Origin: Streptomyces sp. NBC_01445
GTDB taxonomy: Bacteria; Actinomycetota; Actinomycetes; Streptomycetales; Streptomycetaceae
NCBI RefSeq assembly: GCF_035918235.1
Contig: NZ_CP109485.1
Location: 1,116,001-1,180,000 of the forward strand
DNA length: 64,000 nt
Direction of reading: 5' to 3'
Positions 49,669 to 58,308 of the stretch are shown in pieces. The notes below the pieces were generated by a model. The model was not told the DNA's origin. It made no database searches and was given only the letters and a program-made list of their open reading frames with translations. How positions within the stretch are numbered: the stretch's first letter is position 1; the number at the start of each line of letters is the position of its first letter. The position numbers and the translations under genes were made by a program.

Positions 49669-50841
49669 ATGTCACAGCCGTCCCGCCCGTACGTCCTGCT
49701 GTCCGCCGCCGTCTCGCTCGACGGCTGCCTGGACGACGCGGGGCCCGAGCGCCTGCTCCTGTCCGGCGCCGAGGACTTCGACCGGGTCGACGCAGTGCGC
49801 GCGTCGTGCGACGCGATCCTCGTGGGGGCGGGCACTCTGCGGGCCGACCGGCCGCGGCTCCTGGTCAGGTCGGCGCAGCGGCGCGCCGACCGGGTGGCCG
49901 CCGGGATGCCCGCGTATCCGCTGAAGGTGGCGGTGACCGCGTCGGGCGAACTGGACGCTGGAGACCCGTTCTGGACGACGGGCGGCGACAAGGTCGTGTA
50001 CACCACCGACGCCGGGGCGCTCCTGGCGCGGGAGCGGCTCGGCGCGCTCGCCGAGGTGATCGCCCTCGGGGAGACCGTCGACTGGGCGAGACTGCTCGAC
50101 GACCTGGCCTCGGCGCACGATGTGCGGCGCCTGATGGTGGAGGGGGGCGCCCAAATCCACACCCAGCTGCTCCAGAGCGGTCTGGCCGACGAGGTGCAGC
50201 TGGCGGTGGCGCCGCTCGTCGTGGGCGAACCGGACGCCCCCCGGCTCTTCGGCCCCGGCCCGTACCCCGGCGGCAGCCGGCACCGGATGCGGCTCCTGGA
50301 GGCCCGCCCGGTCGGCGACGTGGTCCTGATGCGGTACGCGCCCTGCGCGCCCGGCACCGATGACTCCCCCACCGCTGCCGACCGGCACTGGCTCGCCCTC
50401 GCCTGCACCCTCGCCGCCGACTGCCCGCCCTCGGAAACGGCGTTCAGCGTCGGCGCGGTGATCGTCGCGAGTGACGGCACGGAGCTGGCGCGCGGGCACT
50501 CACGCGAGGCCGGTGACCCGGTCGTGCACGCCGAGGAGGCGGCGCTCGCCAAGATCGACCCGGCGGACCCCCTGCTGAGGACCGCCACCGTCTACAGCAG
50601 CCTCGAACCGTGCGCCCGGCGCGCGTCACGGCCCAAGACCTGCGCCCGGCTCATCCTCGACGCGGGCGCGCGGCGCGTGGTGACGGCCTGGCGCGAGCCC
50701 GACACCTTCGTGGCGGGCGCCGACGGCATCGGAATCCTGGAGGGCGCGGGCGTGATCGTGGCGGAGATCCCGGACCTCGCCGAGGCGGCGATTCATCCCA
50801 ATAGGCACCTTATTCTCGCCCCGAGTACACATAAGGAATGA
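49669..50841 (+). CDS. RibD-like protein with reversed domain order (reductase then deaminase)
   Basis: The 390-residue protein has two parts. The N-terminal half is a RibD_C/dihydrofolate-reductase-like domain (YVLLSAAVSLDGCLDD, then AILVGAGTLRADRPRL and LMVEGGAQIHTQLL). The C-terminal half is a cytidine-deaminase-fold domain with zinc residues VHAEEAAL and EPCARRASRPKTCARL. Classical bifunctional RibD carries the deaminase first. The family roles would be pyrimidine deamination and reduction in riboflavin or related pathways, but the reversed order leaves the true reaction open. Confidence 0.85.
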   Translation: MSQPSRPYVLLSAAVSLDGCLDDAGPERLLLSGAEDFDRVDAVRASCDAILVGAGTLRADRPRLLVRSAQRRADRVAAGMPAYPLKVAVTASGELDAGDPFWTTGGDKVVYTTDAGALLARERLGALAEVIALGETVDWARLLDDLASAHDVRRLMVEGGAQIHTQLLQSGLADEVQLAVAPLVVGEPDAPRLFGPGPYPGGSRHRMRLLEARPVGDVVLMRYAPCAPGTDDSPTAADRHWLALACTLAADCPPSETAFSVGAVIVASDGTELARGHSREAGDPVVHAEEAALAKIDPADPLLRTATVYSSLEPCARRASRPKTCARLILDAGARRVVTAWREPDTFVAGADGIGILEGAGVIVAEIPDLAEAAIHPNRHLILAPSTHKE

Positions 50842-50919
50842 ATAAGCGCAGAATGAAGAGTGCGTGGCAGCCCGCCGCGCTACGCGGTCAGACTTCGAAA
50901 CCCTAAGGAGTCGATTCTC

Positions 50920-51357
50920 ATGGCCGACGTTCACCACAGGCCTGACCTCTCCAGTCACCCTGATGTCTCGGAAATGCGGGACCGGTACGCGCGCGTACTC
51001 GGTGGCCGCGATGTGGCGCTCATGGACGCACCGGTCTTCCTGATCGGTCTCTACTGCGCCATCTCTCCCTGGGTGGTCCACTACAGTGCCAACCAGCCAC
51101 AGCTCGCGACCCATAACCTGATCATGGGCATCGCGATCGGAGTCCTGGCCGTCGGGTTCGCCGTCACCCCGACCCGGATGTACGGCCTCAGCTGGGCCAT
51201 GTGCGCCATGGGCGCCTGGATGATCATCGCGCCGTGGGTCGTGGGCTCCAGCCCCGACCTGGGAGTCATCCTCAACAACGTGATCATCGGTGGTCTCATC
51301 CTCGTGCTCGGGATCTTGTGCGCGAGCCTGTCGATGAAGGGCAGCCGGGCAACGTAG
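50920..51357 (+). CDS. SPW-repeat membrane protein
   Basis: The 145-residue protein has four membrane segments and the SPW motif twice: YCAISPWVVHYSANQPQLAT and WMIIAPWVVGSSPDL (I-x-PWVV). Such small membrane proteins are common in streptomycetes; their role is unknown. ATG 50920 has AAGGAG nine bases upstream. Its 3' end overlaps the convergent EamA-type gene by 62 bases. Confidence 0.85.
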   Translation: MADVHHRPDLSSHPDVSEMRDRYARVLGGRDVALMDAPVFLIGLYCAISPWVVHYSANQPQLATHNLIMGIAIGVLAVGFAVTPTRMYGLSWAMCAMGAWMIIAPWVVGSSPDLGVILNNVIIGGLILVLGILCASLSMKGSRAT

Positions 51358-52333
51358 CAGGCAACGCCGCCCCACAAGAGTCGGCAGATCCAACGGAATC
51401 GGGAGTCACTGACGGCCCGGGAGCGCTCACACCGCTCCCGGGCCGTCGCCGCTCCAGGGTGACGAGGGCGATGCCCGCGCAGGCGGCGGCGAGCAGCGCG
51501 GCCTCGGTGGCTCCCGGAGCGGACGCCGTGCCCACGACCCAGTCACCGATCCGCACCGTGAACGGCACGGCGAGCTGGACGGCGGCGGTGAACACGGGCC
51601 CCTTGAGCAGGATCAGCCGGTGCTGCACCAGATAGGCGGGGGCGTACACGGCACCCCCGAGGAGCGCGATCCCCGCCCACTGCGCCGGCGACGGCGGATG
51701 CGCGAGGAGCCCCGGCAGGGTGAGGGGCAGCAGCATCACGGTGGCGGCGGCGAGGAGCACCGGCAGTACGGCAAGTGGCGGCAGACCGGCGAGAGTGCGC
51801 CGGTAGAGGAACCCGTACACCGCGAACCCGAGCATCCCGGCGAGCGCCAGGAGCAGGCCCGGTGCGTCGAGGGTGCCCTGGCCGCCGAGTGCCGCGTATG
51901 CGCCGGCCGCCGCTGTCGCGAGGAGGGCGCCGGCCACGGAGCGCCGGCTCGCGCGCTCGCCGAACCAGAGCGCGCCGATGGCCACTCCCGCACACGGCAT
52001 GAGGGCGACGACGAGATTCGTGAGGGAGGTGCCTACGCGCGGGATGGCGAGGAGGGTGCCCGCGGCGTATCCGGCGAAACCGAGCAGGGCCAACAGGCAG
52101 ACCAGCCAGGGGCGTTGGACGACTCGGCGCATCCGCACGCGCCCCGATGATCGGGCGGCGGCGAAGGCGGTGAGGACGACGCAGCACACCGCGGTGCGCC
52201 CCGTGGCGACCGTCAGGGGACCGGCGGCCTCGACGAGGGCGCCCGACATGAGCCAGGTCCCGGCGAGCAGCGCGACGAGTACGGTCGCGAGCAGCGGCAC
52301 GAGTGCGCGACGTCCCGTGAGCATCAACTCCAC
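51296..52333 (-). CDS. EamA-type (DMT superfamily) transporter
   Basis: GTG 52333 has GGAGG six bases upstream. The 345-residue protein has about ten membrane segments in two EamA repeats (LLATVLVALLAGTWLMSGAL at the start, then VAGALLATAAAGAYAALGGQ and the late LLAAACAGIALVTLERRRPG). DMT members export amino acids, purines or drugs. The C-terminal 40 residues are polar and low in complexity; they are coded where it overlaps the SPW gene. The substrate is unknown. Confidence 0.85.
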   Translation of the reverse strand: MELMLTGRRALVPLLATVLVALLAGTWLMSGALVEAAGPLTVATGRTAVCCVVLTAFAAARSSGRVRMRRVVQRPWLVCLLALLGFAGYAAGTLLAIPRVGTSLTNLVVALMPCAGVAIGALWFGERASRRSVAGALLATAAAGAYAALGGQGTLDAPGLLLALAGMLGFAVYGFLYRRTLAGLPPLAVLPVLLAAATVMLLPLTLPGLLAHPPSPAQWAGIALLGGAVYAPAYLVQHRLILLKGPVFTAAVQLAVPFTVRIGDWVVGTASAPGATEAALLAAACAGIALVTLERRRPGSGVSAPGPSVTPDSVGSADSCGAALPATLPGCPSSTGSRTRSRARG

Positions 52334-52444
52334 GTACTGCCTCCGTGGTTCGGGATTCGGGGATTCTCCTAGATACTCTCGCCTCCTCTGAGCCGTGGTC
52401 ACCCGTCCGTCGAACGAACTGTTCACACAGGGAATGGAACGCAG

Positions 52445-52915
52445 ATGAGCGAATCCGATTCCGGGCCCCCGTCCGAGTCGGGCGCCGGGGTCCTGTGGGA
52501 GGCAGGCGCCCCCGGCGTCCTCCTCCTGCCGTCCGGACGGATGGTTCGCGGGCGCGGTCTGCGCCGCCCGCTCCCGCCGGGCCCCTCGCCCTCGTACGCG
52601 GTGCATCTCCTCGGCCGTCGGCCGCCCGGCGTCCCGTGGGAGTCGCGGTGGCTGCGGTGGCCCGACTTCTGGCTGCCGAGCAGCCGCGATGAAGCCCGGA
52701 AGGTGTTCGCGGACGCGTGGGAGCGGGCCGCCGGGGAGCGGGTCGAGTTCGCGTGCGGCGGTGGCCACGGGCGGACCGGGACGGCACTGGCCTGCCTGGC
52801 AGTCCTGGACGGCGTACCGGCCGAGCGCGCAGTGGAGTTCGTGCGCCGGAACTACGACGCGCAAGCGGTGGAGACGCCCTGGCAGAGGCGGTACGTGCGG
52901 TACTTCGCCGGCTGA
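52445..52915 (+). CDS. protein-tyrosine-phosphatase-like protein
   Basis: The 156-residue protein carries the phosphatase signature C-x5-R: CGGGHGRTGTALACLAVLDG with Cys104 and Arg110. The general-acid Asp region may be RWPDFWLPSSRDEAR. The N-terminal 70 residues are Pro/Arg-rich with no known motif. The fold group includes tyrosine and dual-specificity phosphatases; the target is unknown. ATG 52445 has a weak GGAA site. It may be on its own transcript; the ribosomal-protection gene begins 188 bases downstream. Confidence 0.8.
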   Translation: MSESDSGPPSESGAGVLWEAGAPGVLLLPSGRMVRGRGLRRPLPPGPSPSYAVHLLGRRPPGVPWESRWLRWPDFWLPSSRDEARKVFADAWERAAGERVEFACGGGHGRTGTALACLAVLDGVPAERAVEFVRRNYDAQAVETPWQRRYVRYFAG

Positions 52916-53037
52916 CCCCACCCGCGAGAGCCGGCGGGGCATCGCGAGCGCCGGGCCACGGAAAATGAGTTGCGCGGGCCTGGCGGTAGCCCCGCATCAT
53001 GGTCGGGCCACGCCCCCGACAGCCCTGGAGCACGGAA

Positions 53038-53169
53038 TGCGTCATTCCTTCGAAGCAGTTCAGCGCCCTGACCGGACGAACTCTTTCGAGGACTCGACCT
53101 TCCATGCCTTCCCAGCCCACGCGGCACACCCTGAACATCGGCATTCTCGCCCACGTCGACGCCGGTAAG
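53038..53169 (+). CDS. possible 43-codon leader ORF of the ribosomal-protection gene
   Basis: The ATG at 53038 has GGAG six bases upstream and opens MRHSFEAVQRPDRTNSFEDS. It ends at a TAA inside the main gene (53167-53169), overlapping its start in another frame. Short leader peptides before tet(M)-type genes control translation or transcription by ribosome stalling. Here the leader is longer than the known ones, so the assignment rests on position and ribosome site only. Confidence 0.3.
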
Positions 53170-55023
53170 ACCAGCCTCACCGAGCGCCTCCTCTTCGACA
53201 CCGGCGCGATCACCCGCCTCGGCAGCGTCGACGCGGGCGACACCCGCACCGACACCGGCGAGATCGAGCGGCAGCGCGGCATCACGATCCGCTCGGCCGT
53301 CGCCGCGTTCACCGTCGGCGACGTCCAGATCAACCTGATCGACACCCCTGGGCACTCCGACTTCATCGCCGAGGTCGAACGCGCCCTCGAAGTCCTCGAC
53401 GGCGCCGTGCTCCTGCTGTCCGCCGTGGAGGGCGTCCAGGCCCAGACGCGGGTCCTCCTCAAGACCCTGCGCCGACTGCGGCTGCCCACCCTCGTCTTCG
53501 TCAACAAGATCGACCGGGCGGGCGCGCGGGACGAAGCGCTGCTCGACGAGGTCCGCCGCCGTCTGACCCCGCACGTCGTGCCGCTCACGAAGGTCCACGA
53601 CGCGGGCGGCCCGCAGGCCCGGACGGTCCCGCGAAGCCTCGACGACCCGGCTGTACGGGCCACTGTCGCGGAAGCGCTCGCCGAGGTCGACGACTCGGTG
53701 CTCGCAGGTCTGGTCGACGGCCCCGAACCGACCGCCGCCGAACTGCGCCGGGTCCTCGCGGCACGCACCGCGGACGGCTCCGTGCACCCCGTCCTGTTCG
53801 GCTCGGCCCTCGGCGGCCAGGGCGTCGCCCAACTCATCGAGGAAATCCCCCGGTTGATCCCTTACCGTCCCGCCGCACGGACCCCCGGCGCCGCACCGTG
53901 CGGCAGCGTCTTCGCCGTCCGACGCGGCCCGGTCGGCGAGCGGTTGGCCTATCTCCGTCTGTACGAGGGAGAAGTGACAGAACGTCAACGTGTGACGTTT
54001 CTCCGGGATGCGTCCGACGGCTCCGTCACCGAGATCCCCGGGCGCGCCACCGGCCTCGACGTGGTGGGGCGAACGACCCACACGCTCACGGCCGGGAACA
54101 TCGGTGAGCTGCGGGGCGTGCCGGACGTCCGGGTCGGCGACCGGCTCGGCCCACGCGACGGCCTTGACCGGGCGCCCGGCTTCGCGCCGCCCACGCTGGA
54201 GACACTCGTACGCGCCGTGCGGCCCGGCCGCTCGGCGGCGCTTCGGACCGCGCTCCTCGACATCGCGGGGCAGGATCCGCTCATCCACGCGGAGGCCGCG
54301 CCCGACGGAAGCACGGCGCTGCTGCTCTACGGCGAGGTGCAGAAGGAGGTCCTGGCCGCGACCCTCGTCCAGGACTACGGCATCGAGGCCGTCTTCGAGC
54401 CGAGCCGCATCCGCTGCGTCGAGCGCCCCGCAGGCACCGTCGAGGTGTACGAGGACATCACGAACAACCGCGAGACGGGATTCTGCGCGACCGTCGGGCT
54501 GCGCGTGGAGCCGGGACCCCGGGGTTCCGGGCGGGTCTTCGCGTACGAGACGGAGCTGGGCGCGCTGCCCCGCGCCTTCCACCAGGCCATCGAGGACACG
54601 GTCCACGCGACGCTCGGCGAGGGGCCTCGCGGTTGGTCCGTGACGGACTGCCGGGTCACGCTCGTCCGCTCCGGGTTCTGGTCACCGATCACTGTCGCCG
54701 GGGACTTCCGGGGGCTGACGCGGCTCGTACTGCGGCGCGCGCTGGAGCGGGCGGGGACGACGGTGCACGAGCCTGTGCACGCGTTCGAGGCGGAGATCCC
54801 GCTGGACGCGCTCGCCGCCGTGACGGCCCGGCTCTCCGCAGCGGAGGCCGAGTTCGGCAACACGACGGGCGGCACCACGTCCTGGGTGGTCACGGGCACG
54901 CTCCCGGCCCGCAAGGTGCGGGAGGCCGAGCTCGCTCTGCCGGGTCTGACGCGCGGGGAGGGCGTGTGGTGGTCCCGAGTGTCCGGCGACCGGCTCGTCC
55001 GTACGCCGGAGCATGCGGCGTAG
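53104..55023 (+). CDS. TetM/OtrA-like ribosomal protection GTPase (tetracycline resistance type)
   Basis: The 639-residue protein is an EF-G-like GTPase: G1 GILAHVDAGKTSLTERLLFD, G2 RGITIRSAVAAF, G3 LIDTPGHSDF and G4 VNKIDRAG. The downstream domains end in RLVRTPEHAA. The length equals that of TetM and is close to OtrA. Such proteins free the ribosome from tetracyclines. OtrA-like genes occur in many streptomycetes that make no tetracycline, so a wider translation role is possible. A possible leader ORF overlaps the start. Confidence 0.9.
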   Translation: MPSQPTRHTLNIGILAHVDAGKTSLTERLLFDTGAITRLGSVDAGDTRTDTGEIERQRGITIRSAVAAFTVGDVQINLIDTPGHSDFIAEVERALEVLDGAVLLLSAVEGVQAQTRVLLKTLRRLRLPTLVFVNKIDRAGARDEALLDEVRRRLTPHVVPLTKVHDAGGPQARTVPRSLDDPAVRATVAEALAEVDDSVLAGLVDGPEPTAAELRRVLAARTADGSVHPVLFGSALGGQGVAQLIEEIPRLIPYRPAARTPGAAPCGSVFAVRRGPVGERLAYLRLYEGEVTERQRVTFLRDASDGSVTEIPGRATGLDVVGRTTHTLTAGNIGELRGVPDVRVGDRLGPRDGLDRAPGFAPPTLETLVRAVRPGRSAALRTALLDIAGQDPLIHAEAAPDGSTALLLYGEVQKEVLAATLVQDYGIEAVFEPSRIRCVERPAGTVEVYEDITNNRETGFCATVGLRVEPGPRGSGRVFAYETELGALPRAFHQAIEDTVHATLGEGPRGWSVTDCRVTLVRSGFWSPITVAGDFRGLTRLVLRRALERAGTTVHEPVHAFEAEIPLDALAAVTARLSAAEAEFGNTTGGTTSWVVTGTLPARKVREAELALPGLTRGEGVWWSRVSGDRLVRTPEHAA

Positions 55024-55142
55024 ACAAGAGGCACTCCCCTCCGTGTCTGGCCTCCACGGCCTCGCGTGTCGCGGCGCACGCGGGGCTGAGCGACGCTGGA
55101 GGGAAGCGGTACGCGACGCGGGAGCGGGAGGTGGCGAAGGGC

Positions 55143-56198
55143 ATGGCCATGGAACCCGTCGAGGCGCTGGAGCGGGTCGCCTTTCTCCTGGAGCGCACGC
55201 TCGCGCCCCCGTATCGCGCCGGAGCCTTCCGTACCGCCGCCCAGGTGCTCGGCGCGCTGCCCGAGGGGGAGGTGGCCGAGCGCGCCGCGGCCGGGACGCT
55301 CGAATCGCTGAAGGGGGTCGGGCCCAAGACGGCTCAGGTGGTGCGGGAGGCGCTGGCAGGCGAGGTACCGGCCTATCTGGAGGGCCTGGAGAGTGAGGGC
55401 GCGGCGGCGCCGCTCACCGACGGCGGCGAGCGGCTGCGCGCATTGCTGCGCGGCGACTGCCATCTGCACTCCGACTGGTCGGACGGCGGCAGCCCCATCG
55501 AGGAGATGGGCCGAGCGGCGATCGCCCTCGGTCACGAGTGGGCGGTGCTGACCGACCACTCTCCGCGCCTGACGGTGGCACGCGGCCTGTCGCCGGAGCG
55601 GTTACGTGAACAGCTGGCCGTAGTAGCGGAGTTGAACAAGCGCTGGGCGCCCTTCCGGCTGCTCACCGGCATCGAGTGCGACATCCTCGCCGACGGGTCC
55701 CTCGACCAGGAACCCGAACTCCTCGACCGGCTCGACCTGGTCGTCGTGTCGGTCCACTCCAAGCTGCGCATGGACGCGCCCGCGATGACGCGCCGGATGG
55801 TGGCCGCCGTGACGAACCCGCTCGCCGATGTGCTCGGACACTGCACGGGACGGCTCGTGACGGGACGGAACAAGGTCGGACGGGGCCGCCCCGAGTCGGA
55901 GTTCGACGCCGAAGCCGTGTTCGCGGCGTGCGCGGAGTCCGGCACCGCGGTCGAGATCAACAGCCGCCCCGAACGCCTCGACCCGCCGCGCCGGCTCCTG
56001 CGCGAGGCCGTGGCGGCGGGCACGCTGTTCTCCGTCGACACGGACGCGCACGCACCGGGGCAGCTCGACTGGCAGCACCTCGGCTGCGCCCGCGCCGAGG
56101 AGTGCGAGGTACCGGCCGACCGCGTGGTGAACACCTGGCCGGCCGACGAACTCCTCGCCTGGACACGCACGCGCCGGGCCCCGAGCCGGGCGGGGTAG
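55143..56198 (+). CDS. HhH-PHP protein related to the PolX C-terminal part
   Basis: The 351-residue protein has an N-terminal helical region with a helix-hairpin-helix (TLESLKGVGPKTAQVVREAL). A PHP phosphoesterase domain follows: DCHLHSDWSDGGSPIEEMGR, AVLTDHSPRLTVARG, VVSVHSKLRM, LGHCTGRL and VDTDAHAP. Bacterial PolX has the same two modules with a polymerase domain, which is missing here. It could be a DNA-repair nuclease or a histidinol-phosphatase-like enzyme; the HhH favours DNA. ATG 55143 was chosen; ATG 55149 is possible. Confidence 0.85.
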   Translation: MAMEPVEALERVAFLLERTLAPPYRAGAFRTAAQVLGALPEGEVAERAAAGTLESLKGVGPKTAQVVREALAGEVPAYLEGLESEGAAAPLTDGGERLRALLRGDCHLHSDWSDGGSPIEEMGRAAIALGHEWAVLTDHSPRLTVARGLSPERLREQLAVVAELNKRWAPFRLLTGIECDILADGSLDQEPELLDRLDLVVVSVHSKLRMDAPAMTRRMVAAVTNPLADVLGHCTGRLVTGRNKVGRGRPESEFDAEAVFAACAESGTAVEINSRPERLDPPRRLLREAVAAGTLFSVDTDAHAPGQLDWQHLGCARAEECEVPADRVVNTWPADELLAWTRTRRAPSRAG

Positions 56199-56243
56199 TG
56201 CGGGACGCAGAGGGCCACGTCCCCACACCGCCGCGCACGGTCG

Positions 56244-57059
56244 CTACCCCTCCCCCGCCGCGCCCCGCTTCGTTCCGATGACCACGGTGGCGTACAGGTC
56301 GTCGTCCGTCACGACCCGGGCCGACAGACCGCTGCGGATGACCGCCGCGACGGCCTCGGCGGCCTGCTGTTCGCTGGTCTCCACGAAGAGGTGCCCGCCC
56401 GGGGCGAGCCACTGAGGCGCCCCGGCCGCGACGCGGCGCATGATGTCGAGCCCATCGGCGCCTCCGTCGAGCGCCATGCGCCGCTCGTGGTCACGGGCCT
56501 CGGGCGGGAGCAGGGCGACGTCGCCGGTGGGAACGTACGGGCCGTTGGCGGCCAGGATGTCGACGCGGCCCCTGAGCCCTGGGGGCAGGGGCGCGTACAG
56601 GTCGCCCTCGTGGACCTCGCCGCCGAACGGCGACACGTTCCGGTGGGCGCAGCGCACGGCCGCCGGGTCCAGATCGGCGGCGTGGAGTTCGGCGGGGTCG
56701 GCGTGGGTGGCGAGTGCCGCGGCCACCGCGCCGCTGCCGCAGCACAGATCGAGGACGACGGCCCCGGCGGGCGCGAGGGCGGCCGCCCGGCGGGCGAGGA
56801 ACTCGGTGCGGCGCCGCGGGACGAAGACACCGGGTTCGAGCGTGATACGCAGACCGCAGAACTCCGCCCAGCCGACGACATGTTCGAGGGGCAGGCCCTC
56901 CACGCGGCGCTCGACCATCGCGGCGAGTTCGTCCGGCGTACGAGCCGTCGAGAGGAGGATGTCCGCCTCTTCCTCGGCGAAGACACAGCCCGCTGCGCGC
57001 AGCCTGGCGACGGCGGCGGGGTGGTCGTGGTGTGACGGGGGTGACGGGTGAACCGACAT
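56244..57059 (-). CDS. PrmC/HemK-related methyltransferase, unknown substrate
   Basis: The 271-residue SAM-dependent enzyme has the glutamine-N5 methyltransferase layout: helical N-terminal domain (EEEADILLSTARTPDELAAM), VFVPRRRTEFLARRAAALAP, SAM motif LDLCCGSGAVAAALATHADP and catalytic loop AANGPYVPTGDVALLPPEAR. In true PrmC the loop reads NPPY; here it is NGPY. This fits the unassigned PrmC-like group of actinobacteria rather than the release-factor enzyme. The target is unknown. It is divergent from the slipin gene. Confidence 0.85.
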   Translation of the reverse strand: MSVHPSPPSHHDHPAAVARLRAAGCVFAEEEADILLSTARTPDELAAMVERRVEGLPLEHVVGWAEFCGLRITLEPGVFVPRRRTEFLARRAAALAPAGAVVLDLCCGSGAVAAALATHADPAELHAADLDPAAVRCAHRNVSPFGGEVHEGDLYAPLPPGLRGRVDILAANGPYVPTGDVALLPPEARDHERRMALDGGADGLDIMRRVAAGAPQWLAPGGHLFVETSEQQAAEAVAAVIRSGLSARVVTDDDLYATVVIGTKRGAAGEG

Positions 57060-57483
57060 GTATGAAGCGTGACCTTTCGGGATGCCGATGGGGCTCCCGA
57101 TGACCTGCGGCCACCTACGTACGGCGGACCGCGCGGGTCTGCGGAGGGAGCACCCGACCTGACACAGCGGTAATGGGGCTCACCTCCTCGGCCGAAGCGC
57201 TGCTGGGAGCGGTAACACTACCCCAGCCGTCGCCGTGGCCCGGCCGGGAGTTGGGCCCGGGCGCGAGCGGCCCTCCGGCCGCCGGAAGGGCCCGTTCGGC
57301 GCGCATCGGAGGGCCGGACGCGGTCACTCCGCGTGAGCGATCGACACTCCTCGCCCATTTGGAGACTTCGGGCATATCGTGGATTAAGCGGACCAAACCG
57401 CTCACGCACACCGTCGCCGGCTTACGCACCCCGAGCCGGCCTCCGCACATCGAGCTGGACGACTCAAAAGACAGGGGGTCGCC
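57060..57483. other. divergent intergenic region, PrmC-like and slipin genes
   Basis: The 424 bases hold the two divergent promoters. The right third is less G+C-rich and probably carries the slipin promoter. I see no convincing gene and no strong palindrome. A 22-codon frame at 57115-57183 on the minus strand was considered and rejected. Confidence 0.4.
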
Positions 57484-58308
57484 ATGCTGGCGGAACTGCT
57501 CACGGCCGTGGCCGCGGCCGCCTCGTTCGGCGCTGTCTACGCCGCCGCGGCGGCCCGTGTGGTCAAGCAGTACGAGCGAGGCGTGGTCTTCCGCCTTGGC
57601 CGGCTGCACGGCGCGGTCCGTGGGCCGGGCTTCACCACCGTCGTCCCCGGTATCGACCGGCTGCACAAGGTCAACATGCAGATAGTGACCATGCCGGTGC
57701 CCGCCCAGGACGGCATCACCCGCGACAACGTCACCGTCCGGGTCGACGCCGTCATCTACTTCAAGGTCGTCGACGCCGCCAACGCGATCGTGCAGGTCGA
57801 GGACTACCGGTTCGCCGTCTCGCAGATGGCCCAGACCTCACTGCGCTCCATCATCGGCAAGAGCGACCTCGACGACCTGCTCTCCAATCGCGAAAAGCTC
57901 AACCAGGGCCTTGAGCTGATGATCGACAGCCCGGCCATCGGCTGGGGCGTACAGATCGACCGCGTCGAGATCAAGGACGTGTCGCTGCCCGAAACGATGA
58001 AGCGGTCCATGGCGCGGCAGGCCGAGGCCGACCGTGAGCGGCGCGCCCGCGTCATCAACGCCGACGCCGAACTCCAGGCCTCCAAGAAACTCGCCGAGGC
58101 CGCAGCCCAGATGTCCGAACAGCCCGCGGCGCTCCAACTCCGGCTCCTGCAGACCGTGGTGGCCGTCGCCGCCGAGAAGAACTCGACCCTCGTACTGCCC
58201 TTCCCGGTGGAACTCCTGCGCTTCCTCGAACGGGCACAGCAGCCCGGTCCCCCACCGCCCGCCGTCGAGGAGGGCGAACACAAGAAGCCGGCGAGCTCCG
58301 AGGAATGA
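57484..58308 (+). CDS. slipin family (SPFH/stomatin-like) membrane protein
   Basis: The 274-residue protein has one N-terminal membrane segment followed by the SPFH domain: VVKQYERGVVFRLGRLHGAV, GPGFTTVVPGIDRLHKVNMQ, TRDNVTVRVDAVIYFKVVDA and SLRSIIGKSDLDDLLSNREK. A charged coiled-coil region follows (QAEADRERRARVINADAELQ), typical of stomatin-like scaffolds of membrane microdomains. The usual NfeD partner gene is absent. A 4-base ATGA overlap joins it to the next gene. Confidence 0.9.
   Translation: MLAELLTAVAAAASFGAVYAAAAARVVKQYERGVVFRLGRLHGAVRGPGFTTVVPGIDRLHKVNMQIVTMPVPAQDGITRDNVTVRVDAVIYFKVVDAANAIVQVEDYRFAVSQMAQTSLRSIIGKSDLDDLLSNREKLNQGLELMIDSPAIGWGVQIDRVEIKDVSLPETMKRSMARQAEADRERRARVINADAELQASKKLAEAAAQMSEQPAALQLRLLQTVVAVAAEKNSTLVLPFPVELLRFLERAQQPGPPPPAVEEGEHKKPASSEE

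Noticed and set aside
57115..57183. 22-codon minus-strand frame with GAGGAG next to its GTG
   Set aside because: The ribosome site touches the start codon with no spacing, and no conservation can be judged. It is too weak to call as a leader peptide.
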